A stretch of 6,762 nt of DNA from CAZVJA01 sp964626885 (GCA_964626885.1 CAZVJA010000261.1:1-6762); one strand, 5' to 3'. Counted from the stretch's first letter, positions 1-6,312 are shown. Numbers and translations are program-made. Notes: generated by a model from the sequence alone, not told the origin.

Positions 1-586
1 TCCAGGTTTTCGTTTTTTGGCTGTAGCGGAGGAAGTAGCTGCACGTATCGGGAGCAGTCTTTTCCTGGTCCCGGCCGGTCTCGTGGTAGACGGGGAGCAG
101 GTAGTCACCGTCGTTGAGGACAATCGGCGCGCTGCGGAGCATGGTTCCTTCTTCGAAGGAGAGCATGTCGGAATCGGACCAGGTGTAGCCATAGTCCTTC
201 GAGATTTTGTACTTGATTCGGGCGGAGCACCAGGTGGGGCCGTAGTTGTTGACGTAGAACAGCCAGACGAGCCCGTCGGGGGCTTGCCAGATGGCGGCGT
301 TTCCTTCCGAGCGGTTGGGGGCATCGGCGACGACTTCGGGCTGGTTCCAGCAGTTACAGCCGGGCTGTTTGCGCATGCCGTAGCAGGCGGTGTCGCCGTC
401 GTACTCGCCATCGCCGCCGTAATAGGCGATGTACAGATCGCCGTTGGCGAGTTCGGCGATGGTAGCGGGATGCTTATACGGTCGGCCGAATTCGGGCCCG
501 ATAACCCGCTCGTGGAAGATGCCGTCAGCTCCCTGGGCAGAGGCGGTGAGTGTGCAGAGAACCAGCGTCGCGGTCAACAGGCGCAT
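1..586 (-). CDS. Exported BNR-type sialidase-like protein, N-terminal part (continues past the left edge)
   Basis: Reading the minus strand from the ATG at 586, the frame stays open for 195 codons to the window edge, so the 3' part is missing. Residues 1-19 form a signal peptide (MRLLTATLVLCTLTASAQG), so the product is exported. The mature part looks like the BNR_2 sialidase-like beta-propeller family: a KHPATIAELANGDLYIAYYGG strand near residue 38, an SEGNAAIWQAPDGLVWLFY block at 93-111, a classic Asp-box SKDYGYTW at 129-136, then RSAPIVLNDGDYLLPVYHE at 151-169. Such proteins cleave terminal sialic acids or related sugars; here the catalytic Arg triad and Tyr cannot be judged because the gene is cut, so the substrate is unknown. 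Five Cys between residues 69 and 120 (69, 77, 79, 120) and at 182 suggest disulfides in an exported protein. A GGGAG lies 9 nt before the ATG and supports this start. The gene diverges from the PHP gene. Confidence 0.85.
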   Translation of the reverse strand, partial: MRLLTATLVLCTLTASAQGADGIFHERVIGPEFGRPYKHPATIAELANGDLYIAYYGGDGEYDGDTACYGMRKQPGCNCWNQPEVVADAPNRSEGNAAIWQAPDGLVWLFYVNNYGPTWCSARIKYKISKDYGYTWSDSDMLSFEEGTMLRSAPIVLNDGDYLLPVYHETGRDQEKTAPDTCSYFLRYSQKTKTW

Positions 587-629
587 TTCGACAAACTCCC
601 GTGTTGCGAAGAATGGGGACGAAAAATCC

Positions 630-658
630 ATGAGACCAACTGGCACGCCGCGGGTCAA
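630..658 (-). promoter_or_regulatory. Candidate vegetative promoter for the sialidase-like gene
   Basis: On the minus strand TTGACC (653-658) is followed after 17 nt by TCTCAT (630-635). The -35 box matches the sigma-70 consensus at 5 of 6 positions and the -10 box at 4 of 6. Transcription would start near 623 and give a leader of about 37 nt. This is pattern matching only. Confidence 0.35.
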
Positions 659-665
659 CGAACTG

Positions 666-684
666 GCGGAGTTTATGACTCCGC
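666..684. repeat. Perfect inverted repeat, 7-bp stem and 5-nt loop, between the divergent sialidase and PHP genes
   Basis: GCGGAGT (666-672) and ACTCCGC (678-684) flank TTATG. It sits just upstream of the candidate -35 box of the sialidase-like gene (653-658), so it may be an operator for a dimeric regulator. No T-run follows on either strand, so it does not look like a terminator. Confidence 0.4.
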
Positions 685-855
685 GGGCCAATCGGCGGGG
701 TAAAGCACCAAACAGGGCACGGCCTACCTGATGGCATTACCGTGATTCCGCGACTATGGTGAATGCATGTCTCGGGGATGAACGAATGCAGCCCGGAAAT
801 TCCGAGAACTCCGCGCGATAAGCCCCCAACTTTCACTTGAAGAAACGACCTCATC

Positions 856-2193
856 ATGATTTCTCAATCTCGCTCAGCCGATAGATCCTTGCTCATTCTC
901 GTCTATTTCGCCGTTGTCGCGGTCTGGATGGTTTCGCCACATGATGCGCGCGGCGATGCCGTCGAGCGGATGGCCCTCGACAGGTTGAAGGCGACGCATG
1001 AGGCGGTCGAGCTGCTCAAGCAGGATCGCGAAGAGATTTCGCTGCCGAGCGAGTACACCGACTATCGCGGCGTGATGCACGTCCATTCGCACCTGTCGCA
1101 CGATAGCAGGAGCAAAGTGGAAGAAGTCGTCGCGGGGGCGAAGGCGGCCGGCGTGAAGATCGTGATGTTCACCGAGCATCCAGCCCCGCATTACGACTAT
1201 TACAAGGACGGGCATCGCGGCATCATCGACGGCGTGCTGCTGGTTCCCGGCGCGGAGCAGACCGGCTTGCAGTTGTACCCACAGGCGAGCGTGCCGCGCG
1301 ATCTCAAAGGGCCGCAGCCACAGGTAGATGCCGTCGGAGCCACGAAGGGACAGTCGTTCCTCTGCCATCTGGAAGAACGAATGGACTGGGAGCTCGACCA
1401 TCTCACCGGCAGCGAAATTTACAATCTGCACGCCGATTTCAAGGATGAAAAGCGGCTGATTCAGAACCTGCGGAACCCCCTCGGTCTGTTGACGATGTTC
1501 CCCGGGAACAGGCAGTATCCGCAGGAATCGATTGGAGCGCTGCTCGATTACCCGGCCGACTATCTGCGGCGGTGGGACGAACTCTGTCAGAAATCGCGCC
1601 TGACCGGCGTGGCTGCGAATGACGCGCATCACAACCAGGGGTTGCGGGTGAAGCTCGGAACCGATGGCAAGTTTCGCCTTGAGGACGCGCTGGGGGAGAA
1701 CGGGATCGAAATGGAAGCGGCCAAGCTCCCGCTGCTGGTGAAGCCGCTGGTGGCGGGACTCAAGCCGGGGGAATCGCGAATGCTGCTCGATCTCGACCCG
1801 TACGAGCGGAGCTTCCGGCACGTCTCGACGCACTTCTTTCTGAAGGAACAGACGGAGCCCGAGGTGCGCGCGGCTCTCGAAGCGGGGCGGACGTATGTGT
1901 CGTTCGACTGGTTGGCCGACCCGACCGGGTTCAACTTTCAGGGGGTGCGAGGGGATAAAGTCTTCGAGATGGGGAGCGAGATTCCAGCGGGCGAGTTGCA
2001 GCTGCGCTCCGTCGCGCCGCTGCCAGCGAGGTTTCGTTTGCTTCGCGACGGCAAGGAGATTCACCAGGCGCTCGGCAGAAAGTTCGAGCACACCGTCTCG
2101 GAAAAAGGGAACTATCGGCTGGAAGTGTGGCTGAACCTGCCGGACGGCCCGCAAATTTGGATCTTGTCGAACCCGATGTATGTGCGGGGGTAA
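856..2193 (+). CDS. Exported PHP-domain metallohydrolase (phosphoesterase-like)
   Basis: This 445-residue protein has a hydrophobic segment at about residues 11-27 ending near ARGDA (31-35), consistent with a signal peptide. A PHP domain follows, with its metal-ligand motifs in the usual order: HVHSHLSHD at 75-83, TEH at 106-108, PGAEQT at 131-136, a candidate His at 171 (FLCHLEE), and ANDAHH at 254-259. PHP proteins hydrolyse phosphoester or related bonds using two or three metal ions (known of the superfamily). The layout resembles the CehA/McbA-like exported group; the substrate cannot be read from sequence. The C-terminal third (about 320-445) contains EPEVRAALEAGRTYVSFDW and a beta-rich tail, like the accessory domain often seen behind exported PHP domains. 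The ATG at 856 has only a weak purine stretch upstream but is fixed by the signal peptide. The 3' end faces rsgA with 13 nt between stop codons. Confidence 0.9.
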   Translation: MISQSRSADRSLLILVYFAVVAVWMVSPHDARGDAVERMALDRLKATHEAVELLKQDREEISLPSEYTDYRGVMHVHSHLSHDSRSKVEEVVAGAKAAGVKIVMFTEHPAPHYDYYKDGHRGIIDGVLLVPGAEQTGLQLYPQASVPRDLKGPQPQVDAVGATKGQSFLCHLEERMDWELDHLTGSEIYNLHADFKDEKRLIQNLRNPLGLLTMFPGNRQYPQESIGALLDYPADYLRRWDELCQKSRLTGVAANDAHHNQGLRVKLGTDGKFRLEDALGENGIEMEAAKLPLLVKPLVAGLKPGESRMLLDLDPYERSFRHVSTHFFLKEQTEPEVRAALEAGRTYVSFDWLADPTGFNFQGVRGDKVFEMGSEIPAGELQLRSVAPLPARFRLLRDGKEIHQALGRKFEHTVSEKGNYRLEVWLNLPDGPQIWILSNPMYVRG

Positions 2194-2206
2194 GCAAGTG
2201 ACATGA

Positions 2207-3331
2207 TCACTCCGCTTCGTCATCGAGGATGCGCAGGTAGCTGCGGTAACGCGCGGTGGAAATGAGATCGCGCTGGACGGCGTCTTTCACGGCGCAGCCG
2301 AGCTCGTGGTGATGCGTGCAATCGGGAAATCGGCAGCGGGGGACGAAGGGGCGGAACTCGACGAAGTGCGCTTCGACCTCCGCCGATTGCACGTCCCAAA
2401 GCTGCATCTGGCGGATGCCGGGCGTATCGAAGACCCAGCCGCCGAAATCGAGCCGCAGGAGATGTGCCCGCCGCGTGGTGTGTTTTCCCTTTTGCGTCCA
2501 GCCGCTGACGCCGCCGGTTTCGAGGAGCAGGCCCGGTTGTACGGCATTCAACAGCGACGACTTGCCGACGCCGCTTTGCCCGGCGACGACGCTCTGGCGT
2601 CCCTTGAGGAGCGCGCGGAGGCGATCGATGCCCCAACCGCGTGCGGCGCTGGTTGCGACAACTTCGTAACCAAGCCGTCCGTATAAACCCAAGATCGGCT
2701 GCAGGGCGGCGCGATCGACGAGATCGACCTTGTTGATGCAGACGACCGGCTGCACTTCTCCCTTGCTGGCGCTGACGAGCATCCGATCGACGAAGTTGAT
2801 CTTCAGCGGCGGGCTGGCGGCGGAAGCGACGATGAGCACCTGATCGACATTCGCAACGAGAATCTGTTCCTTGCCTCCCGCCTTGCGTGAGATCGTCCCG
2901 CGGCGCGTCTCGACTCGTTCGATCACGCCGTGTTCTTCATCGAGCGGCTCGAACAGCACATGATCTCCCGCAACGACGGCATTGCGCACCTCGCGGGCGA
3001 GTGTCCGCAGCACGCGCCGGACCGTGCATTCATAACGGCGGCCGTCGGACGATTCGACAAGCGAGTGCAGCCCGGCGGAAGTGATGACACGGCCGGCGAC
3101 ACAACGCGATTCGTCGATGTCGCGAATGAGTTCGCCGCGCGAGCCTTCGACGCCGACGACCGTGCGGTACCGCGTGAGATCCCCCTTGCCGGAGAGCCGA
3201 TCGGGTGCGGTCTGCTGATCCTGGGTTTCCTGATCGGCGAGGATTTCGCGCGTCAGCCCTTTGGAGCGGCGGCGTTTTTGGCGGTTCTTCTGAAACGAGA
3301 CCCGCAGTTTTTTCCGTTTTTTGGCTGCCAC
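2207..3331 (-). CDS. rsgA: Ribosome small-subunit-dependent GTPase RsgA (YjeQ/RsgA)
   Basis: RsgA is a circularly permuted GTPase that binds the 30S subunit and acts in its late maturation. This 374-residue protein shows the whole family order: a very basic N-terminus (1-27), an OB-fold region (about 55-140), then G4 NKVD (200-203), G5 TSA (227-229), G1 GQSGVGKSS (251-259), the TT of the G2 region (285-286), G3 DTPG (302-305), and a C-terminal zinc module with Cys333, Cys338, His340 and Cys346. All key residues are present. The start is GTG, giving MAAKKRKKLR; no in-frame ATG exists nearby and no clear SD precedes it, so the basic N-terminus and the reading frame decide the start. An out-of-frame ATG lies 11 nt upstream, and two A6C runs follow the start (see findings). 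It lies 60 nt behind the FHA gene and is probably co-transcribed with it. Confidence 0.97.
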   Translation of the reverse strand: MAAKKRKKLRVSFQKNRQKRRRSKGLTREILADQETQDQQTAPDRLSGKGDLTRYRTVVGVEGSRGELIRDIDESRCVAGRVITSAGLHSLVESSDGRRYECTVRRVLRTLAREVRNAVVAGDHVLFEPLDEEHGVIERVETRRGTISRKAGGKEQILVANVDQVLIVASAASPPLKINFVDRMLVSASKGEVQPVVCINKVDLVDRAALQPILGLYGRLGYEVVATSAARGWGIDRLRALLKGRQSVVAGQSGVGKSSLLNAVQPGLLLETGGVSGWTQKGKHTTRRAHLLRLDFGGWVFDTPGIRQMQLWDVQSAEVEAHFVEFRPFVPRCRFPDCTHHHELGCAVKDAVQRDLISTARYRSYLRILDDEAE

Positions 3332-3391
3332 GCCGAACCCATACGAGTTAGGGGAGGTTATCGCGCGGCGGCGATGACCGGCAGCCGCGCT

Positions 3392-3892
3392 TCATGTCTG
3401 GTCGTCATCATCCAGCCAGATCAGATCGTCATCGTCGAGATCATCCTCGTCGTCTTTCGGCGGCGTGGAAGCATTCGATTTTCCGTTCGGCGTGGCTGGT
3501 TTTCGGCCGCGGGAGGAATCGTCGGTTCCGCGGCGAGACAGCCCCGCTTTTTCGAGCAGCCCAAGGGCAAAGGGATCTTCCTCTTCCGGCGGCGGCGGAG
3601 GCGCCCCGTTCGGCGAATAGGCGACTTCGTAACGGTGCTTGGAGACGGAGATAATGTCGCCGGGCATCAGCCAGTGCGAATCGCAACGGATCCCGTTGAC
3701 TTTGATCCCATTTCGGCTATCAAGGTCACGCACGTACCAATAGCCGTTGATCAGTTCCAGCTCGCAATGCCGGGAAGAAACGTTGGCGAACTCCAGCGCG
3801 ATATCACAACTTCTCTGCCGGCCAACGATCAGACGCGGCTTCAGCAGGGGGATGGGGTCACCCCCTCCACAGGGGTTGAGTTCACCGAGCAT
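3392..3892 (-). CDS. Small FHA-domain protein with acidic C-terminal tail
   Basis: The 166-residue product has one forkhead-associated (FHA) domain at about residues 15-92, with the phosphothreonine-binding signature GR (24-25), SSRH (39-42) and NG (61-62, repeated at 66-67), followed by a GDII strand (78-81). FHA domains bind phosphothreonine peptides, so a partner Ser/Thr kinase elsewhere in the genome is expected (inference). After residue 96 the chain is low-complexity: a run of seven prolines, EEE, a basic Ser/Arg part, and a very acidic end with 15 Asp or Glu in the last 20 residues (147-166). There is no signal peptide or membrane segment, so it is cytosolic. The ATG at 3892 has no clear SD. 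It is first in a likely two-gene transcript with rsgA. The role is unknown; a link to ribosome assembly is only suggested by position. Confidence 0.9.
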   Translation of the reverse strand: MLGELNPCGGGDPIPLLKPRLIVGRQRSCDIALEFANVSSRHCELELINGYWYVRDLDSRNGIKVNGIRCDSHWLMPGDIISVSKHRYEVAYSPNGAPPPPPEEEDPFALGLLEKAGLSRRGTDDSSRGRKPATPNGKSNASTPPKDDEDDLDDDDLIWLDDDDQT

Positions 3893-3956
3893 GGAACTAG
3901 TGCTTCACATTCCATTGATTTGGGGGGTTGGGGCACTCCAGAGAGGCCTTCGTTTA

Positions 3957-3985
3957 ACTTTAGCGGGCATCAGGGGATGGGTCAA
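3957..3985 (-). promoter_or_regulatory. Candidate vegetative promoter for the FHA-rsgA transcript
   Basis: On the minus strand TTGACC (3980-3985, 5 of 6 matches to the -35 consensus) lies 17 nt before TAAAGT (3957-3962, 4 of 6 matches to the -10 consensus). The start point would be near 3950, giving a leader of about 57 nt before the FHA start. The -35 box overlaps one arm of the inverted repeat at 3984-4006. Confidence 0.5.
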
Positions 3986-4011
3986 TTCGTTCGCTTGAGA
4001 CGAATTCTCAA
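3984..4011. repeat. Two overlapping inverted repeats upstream of the FHA-rsgA promoter
   Basis: AATTCGT (3984-3990) pairs perfectly with ACGAATT (4000-4006), and TTGAGA (3995-4000) pairs perfectly with TCTCAA (4006-4011). The arms overlap, so only one hairpin can form at a time. They lie at and just upstream of the -35 box, which suits a regulator-binding region; no regulator is identified. Confidence 0.45.
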
Positions 4012-4200
4012 TTGTGCCCGGATATGCGGGTTATGCGGAGGAAAAGGAATTCGCTGGTACAGGAAATCAGCCGATGAAATCCCGCGGGAAAACGAACCTC
4101 GCGGCGGAAACTGCCCAATGACTTACTGGAGATGCATCGATTGGTGTGGAACCTACTCACGGAGGCGGATGTCTAATCTCCACGGAGTGTCGTTGAACGC
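4012..4200. other. Intergenic stretch between the divergent FHA and rnpB transcripts; no gene recognised
   Basis: Together with the promoter regions on either side this is a gap of about 357 nt (3893-4249). No protein-like frame, tRNA or known RNA motif is visible. The only structure seen is a chain of three tiny frames joined by ATGA overlaps (4024-4240), described in the findings. It could be a leader or simply spacer. Confidence 0.4.
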
Positions 4201-4213
4201 GGGCAATTGGCGG

Positions 4214-4243
4214 TTGCCCTGGGGCAAATCACGGGCGTAGGAT
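4214..4243 (+). promoter_or_regulatory. Candidate promoter for rnpB
   Basis: TTGCCC (4214-4219) and TAGGAT (4238-4243) are separated by 18 nt, and the -10 box ends 6 nt before the predicted RNA 5' end at 4250. Each box matches the sigma-70 consensus at 4 of 6 positions. The exact fit to the 5' end of the RNA, set independently by helix P1, is the main support. The -35 hexamer is flanked on both sides by its own reverse complement, GGGCAA (4201-4206 and 4222-4227). Confidence 0.5.
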
Positions 4244-4249
4244 GGAAAC

Positions 4250-4660
<411 letters not shown>

Positions 4661-4672
4661 TTTTTCTTTTTT
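4661..4672 (+). terminator. T-rich tract directly after the RNase P RNA
   Basis: Five T, one C, then six T follow one base after the 3' strand of helix P1. There is no local GC hairpin immediately before it, so it is not a textbook intrinsic terminator; the stem could only be the long-range P1 helix. It is the likeliest place for the transcript to end or be trimmed. Confidence 0.35.
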
Positions 4673-4701
4673 CCGCGGGCTGCCGCTTTCTGTGGTAGGG
4701 C

Positions 4702-4720
4702 CCAGGCCGATTTGGCCTGG
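4702..4720. repeat. Perfect hairpin, 7-bp stem and 5-nt loop, downstream of rnpB
   Basis: CCAGGCC (4702-4708) pairs with GGCCTGG (4714-4720) around GATTT. No T-run follows, so it may be part of the leader of the downstream lipoprotein gene or a back-up 3' end for rnpB. Confidence 0.4.
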
Positions 4721-4789
4721 AACCATCCCCTGGAAATCCCCCTTTCCCTCGCCATTCGTTCCTGTTATCAAGCACCCCCTTTCCAGTTC

Positions 4790-4808
4790 CGGGCGAGCCT
4801 TTCGCCCG
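4790..4808. repeat. Perfect hairpin, 7-bp stem and 5-nt loop, in the leader of the putative lipoprotein gene
   Basis: CGGGCGA (4790-4796) pairs with TCGCCCG (4802-4808) around GCCTT. It ends about 70 nt before the ATG at 4877 and has no T-run, so a role in the mRNA leader is possible but unproven. Confidence 0.35.
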
Positions 4809-4876
4809 CTGATGGAACGTGGAAGCTTCGCGACTCCCTTCAAGACCTGCGGTCAATTTCATCAGCCGATTCCTCT

Positions 4877-5308
4877 ATGTCTCAGCACATCTCATGGTTG
4901 TTTGTGTGGTGCTCGATGCTCGGTGCGGCTGGAGCCATCGGCGGCATCTCAGGATGTCGACAGCCCGGCGGGGCCACGAAAGCCGTTGCGGAATCGGAAC
5001 ACCCGACGGAACTTGCTGCCGAGGCGGAACGAGACAAGAGGGACATTCGTTCCGAACATCCGAAGAAATCGTCCAAGTCCAAGACTGCGGATGAAGTCCG
5101 GCAGGCCAGTGAGGAGCGGGAGACCAGTTCCACGGAGGAAATTCCTCCCAATCCCAACGATCGCTCTTCGTGGTCTCCTGGCCGCTGGTCGGGGCTCCTG
5201 GGCCGGTTTGGAACTCCGAAGCGAGTTCCACTGCCGCGGCGCGATCTCGACTCTTCCTCTTCACTCGCCGAAGAATCGATCCCCCAATCCGACATCGACG
5301 ATTTCTGA
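4877..5308 (+). CDS. Putative small lipoprotein of unknown function
   Basis: The 143-residue product starts with a hydrophobic segment (about 7-24) that ends in the lipobox ISGC, so Cys27 would be lipidated after signal peptidase II cleavage. The rest is hydrophilic and probably disordered: a charged Lys/Glu/Arg region with KKSSKSK (about 60-66), a Trp/Gly/Arg patch RSSWSPGRWSGLLGRFG (about 97-113), and an acidic end DIDDF. I recognise no domain. The frame is open further upstream to a TTG at 4712, but the signal peptide and the ATG favour 4877; no SD is visible before it. The N-terminus lacks the usual Lys or Arg before the hydrophobic core, having only His4, a mild argument against export. 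It stands alone between rnpB and hpf. It could be a chance frame, but the well-formed lipobox makes a real gene more likely than not. Confidence 0.6.
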   Translation: MSQHISWLFVWCSMLGAAGAIGGISGCRQPGGATKAVAESEHPTELAAEAERDKRDIRSEHPKKSSKSKTADEVRQASEERETSSTEEIPPNPNDRSSWSPGRWSGLLGRFGTPKRVPLPRRDLDSSSSLAEESIPQSDIDDF

Positions 5309-5596
5309 TACGACCCTGGCGATGTTCTGATCGCATCGGGGCTCGTCGATTCTGGATGCCGAAGGTGCAGTGACAGCGGATGGGGATGCGGGATAGCAAC
5401 GAGGTTCTCGATGCCCTCTGCAGCTGATCGAGGGCCCGCAGCGCTGGAAACCCCCAGGAATTCTCTGTAGAATCGAATCTAGCGAGCCTCTACGCGAGAT
5501 CACGAATCCCGTGCAGATGGTTCCGGAGCATCGCCAGGTGCCCGGAGGGTTCCGGAACATTACCCGTTTCCCCTTTCTTGCCGCGCTGGCAGTTGA
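5309..5596. other. Intergenic stretch before hpf; no gene recognised
   Basis: Between the lipoprotein stop and the hpf promoter there is no protein-like frame and no recognised RNA. It holds competing short inverted repeats at 5407-5435, and a 9-bp direct repeat whose second copy lies in a perfect palindrome (5519-5558). No intrinsic terminator with a T-run is seen after the lipoprotein gene. Confidence 0.4.
5519..5558. repeat. Direct repeat GGTTCCGGA with palindrome, upstream of the hpf promoter
   Basis: GGTTCCGGA occurs at 5519-5527 and 5548-5556, spaced 29 nt start to start. The second copy lies in the perfect 10-bp palindrome GTTCCGGAAC (5549-5558). The site lies about 40 nt upstream of the hpf -35 box, a plausible position for an activator. 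Confidence 0.35.
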
Positions 5597-5624
5597 TTGA
5601 CTCCCCTTTTCGTCCTACTACAAT
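5597..5624 (+). promoter_or_regulatory. Candidate vegetative promoter for hpf
   Basis: TTGACT (5597-5602) and TACAAT (5619-5624) are 16 nt apart; each matches the sigma-70 consensus at 5 of 6 positions, the best promoter match in the window. Transcription would start near 5631, giving a leader of about 70 nt before the GTG at 5701. Confidence 0.6.
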
Positions 5625-5685
5625 CGGAATTTGGTAACCGGCCCTTCAGTCTCGGATGGTTCTCCGTGACGGGATCGGGGCTTCC

Positions 5686-5691
5686 AAGGAG
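5686..5691 (+). promoter_or_regulatory. Ribosome-binding site that fixes the hpf start
   Basis: AAGGAG ends 9 nt before the GTG at 5701. It lies inside the longer frame that begins with ATG at 5656, so it argues for initiation at 5701. Confidence 0.75.
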
Positions 5692-5700
5692 TTTCGAGCG

Positions 5701-6051
5701 GTGCAAGTTGCCATCACATCTCGTCATGGAGCGCTTCGCGACGAGATTCAAGAATACATCACCCGGAAGGCCGAGAAGCTGCTCACATATTTCGAGCGGG
5801 TCACCGCGATCGGTGTGACGGTCGATTTCGAGGGGGATCGGGTTAAGGTGGAAATCCTTGTGGATGCGGAGCACCGCCACAATTTTGTCGCCAGCGATGT
5901 GGGAGAGGAAGTCCCCGCGACGTTCGACTCCGCTCTGCATAAAATGGAGCAGCAGATCCGCAAGTACAAGCAAAAGATCCAGGATCATCGCCGCGACCGG
6001 CCGCTGAACGAATTAACGGAAGAGAAGCCGGAGGCCACTGGGTCGGAATAA
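5701..6051 (+). CDS. hpf: Ribosome hibernation promoting factor, short form (HPF/RaiA family)
   Basis: HPF binds the 30S decoding region and stops translation in slow growth or stationary phase; short forms promote 100S dimers together with RMF in gammaproteobacteria, while the partner in other phyla is less clear. The 116-residue product starting at GTG 5701 reads MQVAITSRHGALRDEIQEYI, the normal family N-terminus, then RKAEKL (22-27), the central strands VTVDFEGDRVKVEILV, and the helix ATFDSALHKMEQQIRKYKQKI (about 83-103) with its basic end. The C-terminal ribosome-binding dimerisation domain of long HPF is absent, so it is a short form. A longer frame begins with ATG at 5656, but its 15 extra residues match nothing in the family and cover the AAGGAG motif. 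It precedes the PTS IIA gene by 273 nt, an arrangement common near rpoN and hprK loci. Confidence 0.95.
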   Translation: MQVAITSRHGALRDEIQEYITRKAEKLLTYFERVTAIGVTVDFEGDRVKVEILVDAEHRHNFVASDVGEEVPATFDSALHKMEQQIRKYKQKIQDHRRDRPLNELTEEKPEATGSE

Positions 6052-6063
6052 GAAAGCGCGTGA

Positions 6064-6088
6064 ACCACACTGGAGGGTGGTGGGTTTT
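6064..6088 (+). terminator. Weak terminator-like hairpin after hpf
   Basis: ACCAC (6064-6068) can pair with GTGGT (6077-6081), followed by GGG and four T. The stem is only 5 bp and the T-run short, so at most it would attenuate transcription between hpf and the PTS gene. Confidence 0.2.
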
Positions 6089-6312
6089 CGGATCGGGAAT
6101 CGGTCGCCCAGGTTCATGCGTTGGAGAATGAGAGGGGATGAAGAACTCCCGCGGGCGAAAGTGGACAACTCCAGCGTGGCGCGCCCGTGGCGGAGATATC
6201 GGGAAAATCATTTGTTCTTTTTTATTGGCAGTCAAATCAACTACATAAGTGTCGGCGTCTCGGTGACATGAAACTTTCCAGCAGTCCAGATGTGTACCCG
6301 AATGCGGCGGCC

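Noticed and set aside
17..703. Open frame on the plus strand opposite the sialidase-like gene
   Set aside because: Its Val/Gly/Ala-rich sequence is the mirror of the minus-strand gene, which has a signal peptide, an Asp-box and an SD.
874..2223. Long open frame on the minus strand opposite the PHP gene
   Set aside because: It is rich in Arg, His, Pro and Leu with no recognisable motif, while the plus frame has a signal peptide and all PHP metal motifs. Long antisense frames are expected opposite high-GC genes.
11..3327. Identical 13-mer CGTTTTTTGGCTG at 11-23 and 3315-3327
   Set aside because: Both copies lie in coding sequence of unrelated genes and include a T6 run; it looks like coincidence rather than a repeat element.
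2930..4240. Long open frame on the plus strand opposite rsgA and the FHA gene
   Set aside because: It runs antisense to two clearly identified genes, has no domain, and continues through non-coding sequence to the rnpB promoter.
4712..4876. Upstream TTG start for the putative lipoprotein
   Set aside because: It would bury the signal peptide behind 55 unrelated residues and begins inside a hairpin.
5656..5700. ATG start 15 codons upstream of the chosen hpf start
   Set aside because: The extra residues do not fit the HPF family, and an AAGGAG at proper distance from GTG 5701 lies inside them.
6178..6260. Possible sigma-54 or sigma-70 promoter before the PTS IIA gene, and the 8-bp palindrome GGCGCGCC at 6178
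   Set aside because: No GG/GC pair with sigma-54 spacing is present, sigma-70-like boxes have wrong spacing, and the palindrome is short and GC-only.
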